From: Chitinophaga sp. 180180018-3
GTDB taxonomy: Bacteria > Bacteroidota > Bacteroidia > Chitinophagales > Chitinophagaceae
DNA: 64,000 bases
Assembly (NCBI RefSeq): GCF_037893185.1
Contig: NZ_CP140772.1
Coordinates: forward strand, 5,518,001-5,582,000
Direction: 5' to 3'
Of the stretch, positions 62,498-64,000 are shown piece by piece. Each line of letters begins with the position of its first letter. Position 1 is the stretch's first letter. The notes below the pieces were generated by a model. The model saw nothing but the letters and a program-made list of their open reading frames with translations. It was not told the DNA's origin and searched no databases. The translations under genes and the position numbers were made by a program.

Positions 62498-63904
62498 TTA
62501 CAGGTGAATTGCTTCGCCGTAAGCTACTTCTATGGCGTCTTTCACAGATTCGCTCATAGTAGGATGCGGGTGGATGGAATCCAGCACTTCCTGGTAAGTA
62601 GTTTCCAGCTTACGCGCTGCCACAGTTTCAGCGATGATCTCAGTTACGTTAGCACCGATCATGTGTGTACCTAACCATTCGCCGTATTTAGCATCAAAGA
62701 TTACTTTTACGAAACCTTCTGTAGCGCCGGCGGCAGAAGCTTTACCGGAAGCAGAGAATGGGAATTTGCCCACTTTAACTTCATAGCCGGCTTCTTTTGC
62801 AGCTTTCTCAGTATAACCAACAGAAGCAATTTCCGGTGCACAGTAGGTACAGCCAGGAATGTTCATATAGTCGATGGTAGCCGGTTTATGCGCGTATTTC
62901 TTTTCGTTGTAGGCAATTGCTTCCACACAAACGATACCTTCTTTGGAGGCAACGTGTGCAAGTGCCTGACCAGGTACCATATCGCCGATAGCATAAATAC
63001 CAGGAACGTTGGTTTGGTAGTAAGCATCTACTGAAACACGGCCCTTATCAGTTTTGATACCCAGCGCTTCGAGGCCCAGGTTTTCTATATTGGCAGCAAT
63101 ACCCACCGCGCTCAGTACTACGTCTGCTTCGAGAGAGATCTCACCGGTCTGGGTTTTTACTTTTGCCTTCACACCGTTACCAGTTCCTTCCACTGCTTCT
63201 ACTGAAGCATTGGTCATGATTTCGATGCCTTTCTTTTTGTATATTTTTTCCAGTTCTTTAGAGATGTCCTCATCTTCTACCGGAACGATACGCGGCATGA
63301 ACTCTACGATGGTCACTTTAGTGCCCAGCGTAGCATAGAAATAGGCAAACTCAACGCCGATAGCGCCAGAACCCACAACGATCATGGATTTAGGTTGCTG
63401 AGGCAGCACCATCGCTTCACGGTAACCGATCACATTCTTACCGTCGATTTTCAGGTTCGGCAGCTCACGTGCACGTGCACCGGTAGCCAGGATGATATGC
63501 TTAGCGTCGTATACAGTGGCTTTACCGTCTTTATCGGTTACTTCCACCTGGCCTTTGGATTTTAGTTTTCCATTGCCCATTAATACGTCGATTTTATTCT
63601 TCTTCATCAGGAACTGAACACCGCGACTCATTTTATCCGCAACACCACGGCTACGTTTGATAACCGCGTCGAAATCCACTTTTGCATCTGCTACAGTAAT
63701 ACCATAGTCTTTTGAATGCTGCGTATATTCAAATACCTGTGCTGTTTTTAACAAAGCTTTGGTTGGAATACAGCCCCAGTTTAAACAGATACCACCCAGA
63801 TTCTCTCTTTCCACCACTGCAGTTTTAAATCCCAGCTGAGAAGCACGGATAGCAGCCACATATCCGCCAGGCCCACTACCAATTACGATTACGTCGTATG
63901 CCAT
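62498..63904 (-). CDS. lpdA: dihydrolipoyl dehydrogenase (E3)
   Basis: FAD enzyme that reoxidises the lipoamide of pyruvate and 2-oxoglutarate dehydrogenase or glycine cleavage complexes, giving NADH. The 468 residues start MAYDVIVIGSGPGGYVAAIR. The redox disulfide is in GGICLNWGCIPTKALL (about 40-45), the NAD fold is VVGSGAIGVEFAYFYATLG and the C-terminal catalytic pair is in DSIHPHPTMSE. The start 63904 is chosen because a TACCTTTG promoter element lies at 63931-63938, inside the longer frame to 63952. Confidence 0.97.
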   Translation of the reverse strand: MAYDVIVIGSGPGGYVAAIRASQLGFKTAVVERENLGGICLNWGCIPTKALLKTAQVFEYTQHSKDYGITVADAKVDFDAVIKRSRGVADKMSRGVQFLMKKNKIDVLMGNGKLKSKGQVEVTDKDGKATVYDAKHIILATGARARELPNLKIDGKNVIGYREAMVLPQQPKSMIVVGSGAIGVEFAYFYATLGTKVTIVEFMPRIVPVEDEDISKELEKIYKKKGIEIMTNASVEAVEGTGNGVKAKVKTQTGEISLEADVVLSAVGIAANIENLGLEALGIKTDKGRVSVDAYYQTNVPGIYAIGDMVPGQALAHVASKEGIVCVEAIAYNEKKYAHKPATIDYMNIPGCTYCAPEIASVGYTEKAAKEAGYEVKVGKFPFSASGKASAAGATEGFVKVIFDAKYGEWLGTHMIGANVTEIIAETVAARKLETTYQEVLDSIHPHPTMSESVKDAIEVAYGEAIHL

Positions 63905-63930
63905 ATTGTTTAATTTTAAATTGAACCTGC

Positions 63931-63938
63931 CAAAGGTA
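63931..63938 (-). promoter_or_regulatory. lpdA promoter -7 element (TACCTTTG)
   Basis: Matches TAnnTTTG on the minus strand, 27 nt upstream of the ATG at 63904. The region where -33 should be lies near the repeat at the window end. Confidence 0.6.
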
Positions 63939-63955
63939 AATAAATATTTCATAAG

Positions 63956-64000
63956 CTGCTAGCTTTTAGCCCTTAGCCTTTAGCTTTTAGTCTTTAGCAA
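63956..64000. repeat. left part of a TTTAGC-type inverted-repeat element (cut by window end)
   Basis: A run of TTTAGC/CTTAGC units (TAGCTTTTAGCCCTTAGCC and so on) ends with TTTAGCAA, the same junction as in element B (TTTAGCAAAATGCAGC). It is probably the left arm of another element whose core and right arm lie outside the window. Confidence 0.6.

Overview
The window is a stretch of ordinary chromosome from a member of the Bacteroidota, most likely a Chitinophaga-like species (family-level inference). The signs are: promoters of the Bacteroidota type (TTTG, about 19 bases, TAnnTTTG) and few Shine-Dalgarno sites; a short RpoD-type sigma factor of 285 residues; a fused SecDF; an alternative GlmU; DUF3822, DUF4249, DUF2167, DUF4397 and DUF2807 proteins; a TonB-dependent receptor; and a subtilase with a type IX secretion C-terminal domain. 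No tRNA, rRNA, CRISPR array, transposase, integrase or phage gene was found.

Layout. 1-5.7 kb (minus strand): tpiA coupled to an alternative GlmU, rpmE2, yajQ, and an ECF sigma operon with a membrane regulator candidate and two secreted beta-repeat proteins. 6-12.2 kb: a TonB-dependent receptor with an operator-like promoter, a DUF2167 protein, hemerythrin-like protein plus lgt, and a bacilliredoxin. 12.4-17.9 kb: Hsp20, a membrane protein, a possible small RNA, arginine decarboxylase, WbqC and a lipoprotein. 18-25.9 kb: pyrE and a NUDIX protein from back-to-back promoters, thioesterase, coaD, rsmD, DUF3822, a MATE exporter, a TPR protein, folB and trxB. 25.9-35.3 kb: a DUF4249 lipoprotein, rpoD, threonine aldolase, valS, and a large outer-membrane protein with a zinc-peptidase signature. 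35.4-46.5 kb: serine dehydratase, two FKBP lipoproteins, groSL, nusB, DUF1573, yajC, coaE, an IscA-like protein and secDF. 46.6-64 kb: a serine hydrolase, a DUF4397 lipoprotein, an aminotransferase, an M23 peptidase, an acyl-CoA mutase large subunit, a methyltransferase, an S46 peptidase, a sensor kinase with only a remnant of its response regulator, an M57 metalloprotease, a T9SS subtilase and lpdA.

Most genes are housekeeping (protein synthesis, folding and export; CoA, folate and pyrimidine synthesis; redox). Envelope and secreted proteolysis form a second theme: SecDF, YajC, Lgt, FKBPs, S46, M57, S8, M23 and the HExxH outer-membrane protein.

The most unusual feature is a family of long intergenic inverted repeats (about 24.9, 35.4, 37.0, 42.2, 48.8 and 54.3 kb, with a partial one at the right edge). 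Arms are 18-50 bp and nearly perfect, loops are often exactly 13 nt, outer parts are repetitive (GAATTAAG/GAATTACG or TTTAGC), and most cores share a CAGCG-purine motif. One element supplies the last codons and the stop codon, giving the same Arg-Ile-Thr-Asn ending, to both convergent genes beside it. Other points are a candidate small RNA near 14.1 kb and structured non-coding regions near 58.0 and 59.35 kb.
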